From: Hericium rajendrae
Taxonomy: Eukaryota; Basidiomycota; Agaricomycetes; Russulales; Hericiaceae
Assembly: GCA_033439255.1 (NCBI GenBank)
Contig: JAVRDV010000018.1
Coordinates: 62,001-126,000 of the forward strand
Direction: 5' to 3'
DNA length: 64,000 bases
The notes beneath the pieces were generated by a model that was given only the letters and a program-made list of their open reading frames with translations, searched no databases and had not been told where the DNA came from. Each line of letters starts with the position of its first letter. The stretch's first letter is position 1. Positions 22,361 through 31,706 of the stretch are shown piece after piece. A program made the position numbers and the translations under genes.

Positions 22361-22760
22361 CCTATGTATGTACTACAGTAGAGGGGACTGGTGTTTATAT
22401 ATCTGTGAGATGACAGCACAAGTGGCCTAATGTAGTACGGAGTAGTAATTAGCTAGCTCATGTTATGTAGTTATTCTTAAATAAAGTTTTTGAATTTTCT
22501 GATATATTGCAATTGAGTGAAATATAAGGATATCAACAGTTGTTTATACATTGAATTGTATAACTACTGTAAAGAGATTCATTGCTACAGTAGAGACATA
22601 TTCACTACAGGTCACTACGGCTCACTATCGGAGCCACGGTAGTAGGGGGGGTCCTACGAGTACTACAGGAGCTATGGGAGCTACAGGTCACTACGGTAAG
22701 ATTCTGATCACTACTGTAGCTCATGGTAGCCCACTGTAGCTCTTCCTGTTTTTCCAGATG

Positions 22761-23015
22761 TTCTCGACGACAATCAAAGGTGGCATCTTGAAGTGCTTGT
22801 ACACCTCAGACTTCAACTGCTTGCGTTGCATTTCTGTGAAGGCAAATCGATCAGAGCAATTCACGGTCAAGATGCTAGTCATTAACTTACCAAGAACCTG
22901 CTCCTTGCTATTCTTGGATGTCTGATAGGAGCCTGAAATGCTAACTTTGTCTTCTTCGTAGGCCGCTCTGGAGAGCCTGCAGTAAATACTGATGCACGAC
23001 TCAGAGCTAGGTTGG
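22761..23015 (-). pseudogene. hAT transposase, N-terminal exons
   Basis: On the minus strand, a Ser/Lys-rich exon (TAGSPERPTKKTKLAF), then an intron of about 60 nt with donor GTAAGT near 22895 and acceptor CACAG near 22837, then QRKQLKSEVYKHFKMPPLIVVEN, which leads into the zinc finger seen at about 20225. YKHFKMPPxIV directly before the BED-like finger fits hAT N-termini. The start is cut off at 23016 by the Gypsy LTR. Confidence 0.5.
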
Positions 23016-23438
23016 TGTCAAGACTCGGTCGTAGACAGCAGAGAACCACCCAAGTCACCAGCAATGATGAGAGCAAGAGAGCAGAGAGCGACTAGCAGCG
23101 CAGTGACCTGTATTGGAGGTACAGTACGGTACAGATGAAATGGACAACCTAGGGAAATAGGCAAGCGACAGGGAGCCTATAAGTACTGGGACGACAATGG
23201 GAAAAGAACAATGGACACCATAATGGGTCGAACAATAGAGTGAGAACAATAGTGGCCAAAAGGAGAACAATGGGAGGGAGAACAATAAGATGTCCCAAAG
23301 GGGAACAAGGGCATGGGTGAAGGATAGCCCCAGGTCATGTGAGGAAGTGAACATGTGATAGGGCTGCTGGAGCACATGACTGATGCGATGCCTTGATGGC
23401 AGAGAAGAAGGCGAAGAGAAATGGAGCAATCCATGACA
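23016..23438 (-). repeat. 3' LTR of the Gypsy element
   Basis: 423 bp beginning TGTCAAGACTCGG and ending CCATGACA on the plus strand. The same sequence forms the solo LTR at 18002-18424. Confidence 0.85.
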
Positions 23439-23721
23439 TCACTCCCTCTCTAAGACACACTTTTGCCTGGAGTGTGTGATGAGCATGGATGGGGTCGAGG
23501 TAGATGAGTCCACGAAGATTGGGAGCCTTGAGTGCATGCAGATGGTGGGTGTAGAAGTCCGTGATTGCACCATGGGCATTGGAAAGGGAGGTACGTGAAA
23601 GCCACTGATTTTCTAAATCAGGGTAGCCTGCCCATTTGACGAGATATTCAATGCCACGTTTGTTCTGGGTAAGATGAGCATTGAGGACAGACTCAACTTC
23701 ATATTCTTCCTCACCCTCCAC
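23439..23721 (-). pseudogene. Gypsy chromodomain (fossil part)
   Basis: EEEYEVESVLNAHLTQNK, then IEYLVKWAGYPDLENQW on the minus strand is a canonical chromodomain with the aromatic cage positions (Y, W, and the YPDxEN-W block). In chromodomain Gypsy elements it is the C-terminal tail of integrase and is known to steer integration toward methylated-histone heterochromatin, in keeping with this repeat-dense region. It is separated from the rest of the integrase by the CATC element. Confidence 0.85.
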
Positions 23722-24126
23722 AAGGTCAGGTGGTGGTGCAGGGAAGTTGGGGCCATGAGCATCGGTTTCCTTGTAAGCATCTGAGAAAACTGAATTTTAT
23801 ATAGCTGCAGGTTATATTATGGATACTATCACTAAGCTATAGAAGCTATGTAGCTTGCCTATCTAGCTATGTAGAGCTATGAGAGCTTTCATAGCTCTCA
23901 TAGCTACTAGTATTAGTTATATGATGTTATCATAGCTTCCATAGCTAGCACTTTAAAATATATAACACTATCATACTTAGTAAGGTGAGCTATGAGTACT
24001 ACTAGTACTACTAGGACTATGTTAAGTCTACCAGATACTTAGGTGCAAAATATTTGAAGTCAATATTAATTATATTATACATAATAACTACTACAGAGAA
24101 GTATACTACAAGTATGAATACCGCAG

Positions 24127-25130
24127 CTACGGATAGCATGTGGGGTGCATGCAGGCACGAGTGCACTGGTGGGATGCGACAAGGTGCACATGCGCACGAG
24201 ACACAGCGTGCCACGGAAGTCGCGCACGAGGCACGGCGGGCCCATGCAAGAGGTGCACGGTGGGAGGGCGAGGCGCGGCGAGACGTCGGTGGGCGGCTAG
24301 AGGCACTGCACTCAGGGCAGCGGGGCATGCACGAGAGGCATGGAGGCCAGCCGTGGGGCATGAAAGGTGGCGCGAGATGGGGGCGGGTGGCAGCGGACCC
24401 ATGCATGAGGCGTGAGGCAGGGAAGGTGGGCGTGCGGGGCATGCACGACGTGGCAGGCTCGCATGCCAGAGGTGGAAGGTGCTGGGAGTGTGTGAGATGC
24501 CGTGCATGTGCGCGAGGCGTCGGAGTACAATGGGGCCATGTGCAAGGCTTCGGCAGGCTGCACGAGCCTGCACAAGACTCCGTGGTGAAGGCCCGCATGG
24601 TGCGCGCGAAGCGTCGGGCGGGGGCATGCATGAGCAAAGCTTGTGTGTGACAGGGCCTGCACACCGGAAGCACAGCCCAAGGTGCAGAGGTGCGCGCGAG
24701 TCGTTGTTGCGCTGCCGCAGGTCCGTGCATGACGCGGCAAATCTGCGCGAGGTGCGACAGCCGCACGCAAAAGGGCAGCACGCAGCATGAGGCATGGAGC
24801 CTGCGCACGAGGCATCAGGCTACGACAGCCTGCACATGGCCATGCATACACACGCGCTATGCTCCACTGGCAGGGCCATTTGCATGCACCACAGCAGGGT
24901 CGCGCACAATGCTGGGCCCGTGCACGAGAGAGGGAAGCCCCGTGCAGCATGCCTGGTCCATATGCCAGGCAGCAGTGCAGTACACAGGATGGCGGGGCCA
25001 CGCAGGAGGGGCGAAGGCCGTTGCGAGGCGGCAGGCTCTTGTCCGGCAGTGTGCATACGCCAGCACACGTGGTCGTGGTTGTGGTCATTGAAGATGGCAC
25101 ACCAGGCCCTGCAGGCATGATGGCGATGTC
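24127..25130. repeat. G/C-rich low-complexity block of copy 1
   Basis: Irregular repeats of GCACGAGGC, GCGTGAGG, GGGGCATGCA and GGGCCCATGC. Several frames on both strands stay open for 200 or more codons (Ala/Arg/Cys/His-rich). Composition alone explains this, and the frames are not conserved between element copies. Confidence 0.65.
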
Positions 25131-25190
25131 GGAGGATGAGTCGATGCGGGAGAGACAGTGGTGGAGGCAAGAGGAATGGGGAGGAAGTTG

Positions 25191-25218
25191 AGAGCGTCGC
25201 TCGTTCGAGCGACACTCT
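25191..25218. other. Hairpin H1 of copy 1
   Basis: Arms GTCGCTCG and CGAGCGAC around TT, extended by AGAG/CTCT. On the minus strand the outer AG is also the acceptor of the 25217-25261 intron, so the stem straddles the 3' splice site. Confidence 0.75.
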
Positions 25219-25261
25219 CGATGTTAGCATGAAGAAACAAGTTGAATGTTTTTTTACTCAC
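25217..25261 (-). other. Predicted 45-nt intron, minus-going transcript of copy 1
   Basis: Donor GTGAGT (25261 downward), branch GCTAAC, acceptor CGAG. The same signals at the same place occur in copies 2, 3, 5, 6 and 7, all 45-47 nt long. Confidence 0.65.
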
Positions 25262-25410
25262 CTTGGATGCCCTCTGCGTCCTGCTGATCCCCTCCGGCAT
25301 TTGGTCTGAATGAATCAGAGGGAGGGAGGGATGAGGGAGAGAGATGAGAGGCGTGTGGTGGTGGTACTTAGGGACAAGGAGTGAGATGAATCGTCGAACT
25401 TCGACCCGCA

Positions 25411-25431
25411 TTCGGTGCTTCAGCCACCGAA
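25411..25431. other. Hairpin H3 (TTCGGTG...CACCGAA)
   Basis: TTCGGTGCTTCAGCCACCGAA; equivalent sites at 35541-35561, 57782-57802 and 53375-53395. The best conserved short block of the family, followed by CGAGCGAAGCC in several copies. Confidence 0.65.
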
Positions 25432-25667
25432 CGAGCGAAGCCACATTATTCGAGCCACCACAAATCAGATAAAATCGCATAAAGTTAGATAAATTTGGTG
25501 CAGCTATTTACAGTACATACAATTTGAATCAATGAGCACTCTAGGTATCTACTGTACATGAAGCTCATGGGGAGCCAAGTCCATTTACTGGAGTCTGGCG
25601 CCTAGTCTCTGACGCAATGCTCGGCAAGCGCCTGGCAGCCATGAATCCTGGCTCCACCCGGGATTCG

Positions 25668-25675
25668 TATATAAG
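25668..25675 (+). promoter_or_regulatory. TATA box of plus-going transcript, copy 1
   Basis: GGGATTCGTATATAAGGG; the same CCCGGGATTCGTATATAA context occurs in copies 2 (35797) and 3 (58039), with weaker versions in copies 6 (41971) and 4 (53644). Confidence 0.6.
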
Positions 25676-25864
25676 GGTCACACGATGTGCCTTCCCTCTT
25701 GCTCTTTAGCCCCCACCATGTCTTGCCACGTCGACATTTCATTGTCGTTCTTTGCTCACTCGTCGTCATTGCTTGCTCATTCGTCGCTGTTGCTTGCTCG
25801 CTCGTCCCTATTTCTTGCTCGCTCGTCGCTATTTCTTGCTCGCTCGTTGCTGCTATCTCTCAAG

Positions 25865-26070
25865 GTAAGCTTTTATTTTTTCTCTTTTATGTCTTATGCT
25901 AATATCTTTGTTACTTGTTACAGTACTTTTGTATGGTGACTAGGTAAGTAGTGTTATATCTTAATGCTGATGTAGTCTTGCTTTTTGTTTGTTTGAGGTA
26001 AGCTCTTATGTGTTATCTTTGTTATCTCAATACTAATGTCTTATTTTATTTATATTTTTGCTTTTTGTAG
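25865..26070 (+). other. Three consecutive mini-introns, plus-going transcript of copy 1
   Basis: 25865-25923 (GTAAGC, GCTAAT, TTACAG), a 20-nt exon, 25944-25997 (GTAAGT, GCTGAT, TTTGAG), then directly 25998-26070 (GTAAGC, ACTAAT, TTTGTAG). The second acceptor touches the third donor, giving AG|GTAAGC with no exon between. AATAAA follows at 26134. Confidence 0.55.
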
Positions 26071-26522
26071 TTATTGTAAGTTTGTTATCTCTTGTAGTCA
26101 TCTAGTAGTTTTTGTAGTTTAGTCTTGTTTTGAAATAAAATCCTATGAAAAATGTTATGACTTTTAAACTTTTGATATCTCTGATGAAAATGAAGAAAAT
26201 TATTGAGCTAAGAAAATGTTTTAAAATGCTGGAACAACATATTTCACAGAAGTGATATAGAGTGGATAGAAATCTTACTAGCTAGATATGATATAACAAT
26301 GATGATATAGCATATAGTTAATATAGTTTTTATAGCTACTTTATACTATAATAACTATAAAAGCTATGATATCTTATACTCTATGCTATAGCAGCTATAT
26401 AGCTTAGACCCTATGCTATGATAGCTATGACAAGCTATGATAGCTATGCATAGATTACTTGACTGCTATGAGACTGCTATGTAGAAAAGAGGACAGCTAT
26501 GGACCTAGGAAAGCTATATAGC

Positions 26523-28334
26523 CTACATAGCCTTATATACCAGTGGTAAATTTCTCAGATGAGGGGACAACAGGGATGTGTGAAACACTGGATGGATACG
26601 CCAGGTGAGCGGCAGCTTCAGTTGATAAGAGACCGGGCCCAGGATGTTAGTGATTTCGAAAGGTCCTAGGCGTCGATCAGCAAGCTTAGCTTTGGGCCGT
26701 GTGGTTTTGATGTTCTTGCCATCGAGCCAGACCTTGTCACCAACCTGGAAGTGGATGGTGTCATGCATATGGTCCTGGTTGTTGCGCTTCATGAGGTCGG
26801 CGACTGTTTGAAGGCTGGCCTGGACCTCAGTGCAAAGCTGTTCGAGATGACAAAAATGATCCTCGACAGCAGGTGTAGACGACATGGGGTTGACAGTGGG
26901 GAGGGCAGTGGGAATATAGCTGAGGAGCATTTCAAATGGAGCTCAGTTAGTGGTGCTGTGGATACGGTGGTTGTGCGAGAACTCAGCGTAAGGGAGCCAT
27001 TGGACCCAATCATCCTAACGGTAGTTGCAGAAGGTGCGAAAGAACTGCTCAAGTTCTTGATTGACACGTTTGGACTCGCCATCGGTCTTGAAGAAACACA
27101 ACTTAGAGAGACATTAGTCTATACTCAGTCTGTGATGTGAAAGACTATATTGCAGTACCTTAGAGAGACGTTAGTCTATACTACAAGTAGAGTCAGTAAA
27201 GATGAAACTCATAAGTAATGCAAGATATGCTCACCTCAGTCTGTGATGTGAAAGACTGAGGTATCTGAGTGAACAAGGGAGCCCTTATATAGTACTGAGG
27301 GCTCTGCATATCTACCAATCAGAAATTGTACAGTAATCATACAGCATAGCATAATGGATTGCTCATCGCATGGGAACTGCATCAGTCAGCTCACTAAGGT
27401 ATCAGTAAGCATATGTCAGAGCGTATTACTAACCTGTACAGTAAGGCTATGTAAATGTTCCATGTGATTCTGCAATCACCAAAGTCCAGATCGTTCCAGA
27501 TCTTTCTATAATTGTTGTCATCAAGACTAGCGTCATCAACCAATTTCAACAGGTCTGTGGATGATAGGCGGTGCTGAGGGAAGACTTGATGCCAAGTTTG
27601 TCAAAGACCCCACACATAACTTTGCCTGCATACTGTGGGCCACGGTCAGAGATGAGGTGTTTCCAGAGGCTGTAGTTCCAATAAATCCTGTCAAAAAGGA
27701 TGTCGACTGTGCCATCACTGGTAATGGTCTCTTTGCAAGGAGTGAAGGAGATGTGCTTTGTAAAACGGTCAACGACCACATTGATGGAGTCATAGCCTTG
27801 GCATTCTGGGAGTTTGACGATGAAGTCTGAGGTAATGTCTTGGAAAGGACGGGTAGGGATGGCATTGGGAATTGTTTCAATGTGAGGGCAGTGATTTTGA
27901 ACCTTGGTGGCCTGGCAGGTAGCACAGCCATTGACATAATCACGAACAAAGACAAACATACCGGGCCACCAGTAGTTGCAACTAAGGAGCTCATAGGTCT
28001 TGTAGCATCCTGAGTGACCAGCCATGGGCGTGTTATGGTGCAGCTTGACGATGTCCCGATGAAGGTCCTTGTCAGCAGGGATGTAGACTTTGCCACAAAA
28101 GAGGATGAGGCCATCCTCGTAGTTCCATTCTTGGAGGTTCTTGACAAGGGAGCGAGGACCATTGTTCAGGATCACATCAAGGGCTTGAACGACCTCAATG
28201 TCCTTGGTCTTGGCATTGCGAATGCATTGGCAGAGATCAGCATTGCCAATGGACTTGACAGCGGCTGGACATGTAGCACGAATCTGGAAGTACTTGGGGT
28301 CGAGGAGGACACGATCTGAGTTGTTGTTGTCCAC
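26523..28334 (-). pseudogene. Gypsy integrase region (fossil part)
   Basis: On the minus strand: the HHCC zinc finger (HHNTPMAGHSGCYKTYELL, then CATCQATK), the catalytic core start (DITSDFIVKLPECQGYDS, VVDRFTKHISFTPC, LISDRGPQYAGK), and the C-terminal part with VGDKVWLDGKNIKT and ADRRLGPFEITNILG before the chromodomain. Integrase inserts the cDNA into chromatin. The region is split by a solo LTR and cut off from the chromodomain by copy 1. Confidence 0.85.
27089..27551. mobile_element. Solo LTR, Copia-like, inside the Gypsy element
   Basis: 463 bp, plus-strand ends TGAAGAAACACAAC and CCAATTTCAACA (minus strand TGTTGAAATTGG...CTTCA), bounded by a perfect 5-bp duplication GGTCT (27084-27088, 27552-27556). 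It carries TATATAAGGGCTCCC on the minus strand (near 27290), a TATA-type signal. The TGTTGAAATTGG start is like Copia LTRs of mushrooms; the family call is inference. It contains two direct copies of CTTAGAGAGACATTAGTC-type sequence near its left end. Confidence 0.8.
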
Positions 28335-28352
28335 CCCCTCCCTATGGTCAGA

Positions 28353-29721
28353 TCATCTCAACATGGCATCTGGCCGGTGGTGAATACCGGGTTTGTGGAT
28401 CAAGGTGAAGTCGAAGCAAGTGAGGAAGAGAGCCCAGCGAGCCTGACGGCGACTCAGCTTTTGGGCAGACTTGAAGTACTCCAGGTTCTTGTGGTCAGTC
28501 CAGATCTCCACAGTATGAGGAGAACCTTCCAGGTAGTGGTGCCAGGCTTCAAGAGCACGGATGATGGCCAGGAGTTCCTTGTCATAGATGTCATAGTTGT
28601 GTTCAGGAGCAGTAAAAGCCTTGGAGATGTAAGCAACAGGGTGCCATTGCTTGTCCTCCCCACGCTGGGATAGGATGCCTCCTGTGGCATAGTCTGAGGC
28701 ATCAACCTCAACCAGGTAGGGTTTGGATGGGTCAGGCATGATAAGGACTGGGGACGAGGTGAACACAGCTTTAAAAGCCTCAAAGGCATGTTGACATTCA
28801 GCAGACCAGGCCCAAGGATGGTCTTTCTTGGTAAGGTCGAACATGGGATGAGCGACTTTGGAGAAGTCCTGAATAAAGCATCGATAGAAGTTGCCAAAGC
28901 CAACAAAGGACTGGACGTCCTTGATGTTACGGGGAGCAGGCCATTCGGTGATGCCTGCAACCTTGACGGGGTCCATGGCGAGCGTGTTATGGGAGACGAT
29001 GAGACCGAGGAACTCAACTGAGGGCTGCTCGAAAGAGCACTTCTCTGGTTTGAGGAAGAGGTCATTGTCCTGGAGGTGTTGGAGGACCTTGCACACAAGG
29101 TTGCGATGTTCTTTGAGGGTTTTGGTGAAGATGAGGATATCGTCCATGTAAATGATGACTTTGCCTGTGTCAATGAGATCCTTGAAAAGTTTATTCATCA
29201 TTCCTTGGAACGTGCAGGGGAGTTTGTAAGGCCAAAAAACATCACCAGGGTTCAAAGAGACCATGGTTGGTCTTGAAGGCAGCTTTCCATTCATCGCCCT
29301 CTTTGATGCAAACATTGTTGTAACCCCAGCGAACGTCCATCTTGGAGAAGACCTTGGCACCTTTGAGCTTGTCGACGAGTTCTGAGATGAGGGGCAGAGG
29401 ATATTCATTCTTGATGGTGCCTTTGTTGAGGGTGCGATAGTCCTGGACAGGGCATAGTTTTCCATCTTTTTTCTTGATAAAGAAGAAGGGACTCGCCATA
29501 GGGAATTTAGAAGGATGGATGTAGCCTTTCTTGACCTGGTCATCAAGGAATAAATCGAGGTCCTCCTGCTCAGTGGGAGCCATGGGATAGACCTTGCATG
29601 AACAGGGTTCAAAACCATCTTTCAGGTCGATGGCATGATCCCAAGGGCGACATTCGGGAAGGCGATGGGAGGATTCCTCATCGAAGACAGTTTGGAAATC
29701 CTGGTACTGAGGGGGAACCAT
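28353..29721 (-). pseudogene. Gypsy reverse transcriptase and RNase H (fossil part)
   Basis: YPLPLISELVDKLKGAKVFSKMD and the catalytic box IIYMDDILIF mark the reverse transcriptase. EVDASDYATGGILSQ and the later WTDHKNLEYF mark RNase H. These enzymes make cDNA from the element RNA in the virus-like particle. The part is broken but easily readable. Confidence 0.85.
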
Positions 29722-29991
29722 CTCAGCAAAGGACTTCTCTGCAACACGGGTGGCTACATGCTCAGCCAGTTTCTGAGCATTGGTGAAAGAGCGACAGATA
29801 TGGATGGTGTGTTGGTAGTCTGGGTCGTCATCTGGAGGGGGTGGGGTGTCCCAGTCAGGGAGAACACCAGCTAGGCGAAGACCCTCTTCAACCCAGTCAT
29901 CATTGACGTTAGATTGCGGGTCATCGTCCTCAGTGAACAGATGTGTAGGAACTTTGGACAGGTGGATACGGTGAAGGCAGACGCCTTGGAC

Positions 29992-30693
29992 TCAGTGAGC
30001 AGGGATCACGTATTTGGGAAGTGGGGCAGCGACAAATGGTGGGGGCAGTAGGAGCAATGGAGGGGGGCAAGATGGGGAGAGCAGTACAGCAGCAGTACTG
30101 AGGATTGGTGGATGAGGGGCTGATTGGCAGCGTTCCATGCGAGTGGATAGGTTCTTGACCGGGGGCTTATTCAGGGTGCAAGAGGGAGGGCAGAGAGTCA
30201 TGTCTACATGACAAGAGACCCAATCAATTTCAGGGTTGTGTTCCTGTAACCAATCGGTCCCAAGGATGATGTCGTAGTTGCCAATGTCAACAAGATAGAA
30301 CTCAGCTGTCTCCTCATGGAAGGACGTCGAGTCCTTGGCATAAATGCAGATGTTCTGGTTGACTGAATAGCGGACCCAGCTCATGATGTTTTCAGAGTTG
30401 TCCACGTTGCAAACGGGAAAGGGTTTAGGGAGTTTCTTGAGGGGGAACTGGTGTTTTTTGGCAAACTCGGGGTGCATAATGATGCCTTCTGCACCACTAT
30501 CGAGAAGTGCCTCAGCATCCATTTGTTTTTTGATTGGGGCAGTGATAATCTTGGCCTGGAGCGTAATGGATGGTGTCTGACAGTTGGGCGTGATAGCAGA
30601 CATGCACAAAGACGATGGATACGATTGCTCACAGGGGTCGGATAGTACAGAGAAGTGATTCGATGGATCAAAGAAATGTTTCTTGCCACCCAC
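29992..30693 (-). pseudogene. Gypsy aspartic protease region (fossil part)
   Basis: DAEALLDSGAEGIIMHPEFAK contains the DSGA active-site triad, with YDIILGTDWLQEHNP (flap and second hydrophobic-Gly segment) following, as in Gypsy retropepsins that cut Gag-Pol. It ends in a Pro/Leu-rich low-complexity stretch. Confidence 0.8.
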
Positions 30694-30716
30694 AGATGAC
30701 GTGACCAGGGGGCACT

Positions 30717-31706
30717 TTAAAAACCCTCAACCATATCCTTTAATGCAGCCTTCGCCTCTTCCCTCTCTTCCTCGCTCAAGTCCTTCAACTGCGATGATAA
30801 GTCGGCAATGGACCTGTTGATGGCGGGGACAGCGAGGGCAGCGGCTGCATCTTCTGGAGCTACTCCCAGGGCAGAGCCAGTTTCTAGCGCTCGGACACGA
30901 GGGATTGAGGCACGGGGGTTGGAGTCAGCATTGAGGGGGCAGTTGCGGAAGCCATGGCCCTTCTGGTGGCAGCGGAAGCAACCGCCCTCACACCTGAGGT
31001 GCTCATGGTCAGGCTCCAAGAGTTTGGGCAGTTGAGCACCTGTAGCAGCAACTGTGCGGGATCGGCCAGTAGATGTGGACTGAGAGGAGCGAGTGCTCAC
31101 CGGGGTGCGCCCAGTTGTAGGGCAGGGACTCTGAAACTGGGTGCGCATGAGGTAGGCAGCATTTCTGTCATGGGCCCTCACCTTCCACTCAGCCAGGGTG
31201 GTGGGCATGGGGTAGCTGTGCTGGCAATCATCCCGCAGGGCGCTGTTGAGGCCATGCAGGAACCAGTCGATCAGGGCCACATCATTGTAGCTGGTGCGAG
31301 GAGCGAAGGACTCGAACTCCATGATGTAGTCGACTACTGGGCGCGTACCCATCTGGAGGGTCTGGATGGCATGGAAGGCGTCCTTGGAGTCGTCAAGGGG
31401 GAAGAAGTCCAAATTGAAGCAAGTTCGAAGGGCGGCAAGGTCAGCGTAGTGAGGGACATGAGCTGGAGATGTGTTTGCAACCACGAGGTCGTCATCCTCA
31501 AGGATCTCCTCGACACGCTGGGTGGCCCACTGGCCAGCAATAGGGCCCTGGCAGAGGTCGAGGAAGAGGGAGATCTGGGCAGTATCATCTTTATACTGGA
31601 CAGAGTTGGCGCAAAGGAATAAGTGAATATGCAACTGGAACTCCTTGGACTTGGAATGATCTCCCTCAAAGGGAGCAGGTTTGACACCAATCTCGGGGTT
31701 GGACAT
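30717..31706 (-). pseudogene. Gypsy Gag (fossil part)
   Basis: A 329-residue open stretch with a capsid-like region (FEGDHSKSKEFQLHIHLFL, then FFPLDDSKDAFHAIQTL and VVDYIMEFES) and the zinc knuckle CFRCHQKGHGFRNC near the C-terminus. It forms the particle shell and binds RNA. It is typical of Agaricomycete Gypsy elements. Confidence 0.85.

Larger units (their letters stand above)
20244..22760. mobile_element. CATC-ended element with CTACAG/CTGTAG subterminal repeats, 2.5 kb
   Basis: Ends are inverted: CATCAGGAAAAACTGAAG at 20244 and, on the minus strand, CATCTGGAAAAACAGGAAG ending at 22760. The hAT transposase reads ICQKC-type sequence just left of it and HFKMPPLIVVEN just right of it, so it lies inside that gene. 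The flanking dinucleotides (TG left, TT right) could be a target duplication with one change. CTGTAG/CTACAG motifs are dense near both ends (20350-20460, 22560-22745). The interior holds a 20-bp triplet repeat, ~310-bp degenerate repeats, two long palindromes and a CCTGCTTGCC low-complexity tract. No transposase seen. Related by end sequence to the AGCTAT-type elements. Confidence 0.65.
23778..26561 (+). mobile_element. CATC-ended non-coding element, copy 1 (2,784 bp)
   Basis: Ends CATCTGAGAAAACTGAA and, inverted, CATCTGAGAAATTTACC. Target duplication AG at 23776-23777 and 26562-26563, inside the Gypsy element. AGCTAT/ATAGCT motifs crowd both ends (23840-24010, 26290-26530). Inside, in order: a G/C-rich GCATGCACGAGG-type block (24.13-25.1 kb), hairpin H1 (25191-25218), a minus-strand 45-nt intron (25217-25261), hairpin H3 (25411-25431), a TATA box TATATAAG at 25668, a TCGTCG-rich leader, three consecutive plus-strand mini-introns (25865-26070) and AATAAA at 26134. 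No transposase or other conserved protein seen. Possibly mobilised by an enzyme encoded elsewhere. Confidence 0.85.

Noticed and set aside
22035-22430. ORFs of about 85-123 codons on both strands
   Set aside because: Low-complexity CCTGCTTGCC tract read in several frames.
24017-25230. Long Ala/Arg/Cys/His-rich ORFs on both strands (up to 268 codons)
   Set aside because: G/C-rich low-complexity block of copy 1; frames are open in several phases at once and not conserved in the other copies.
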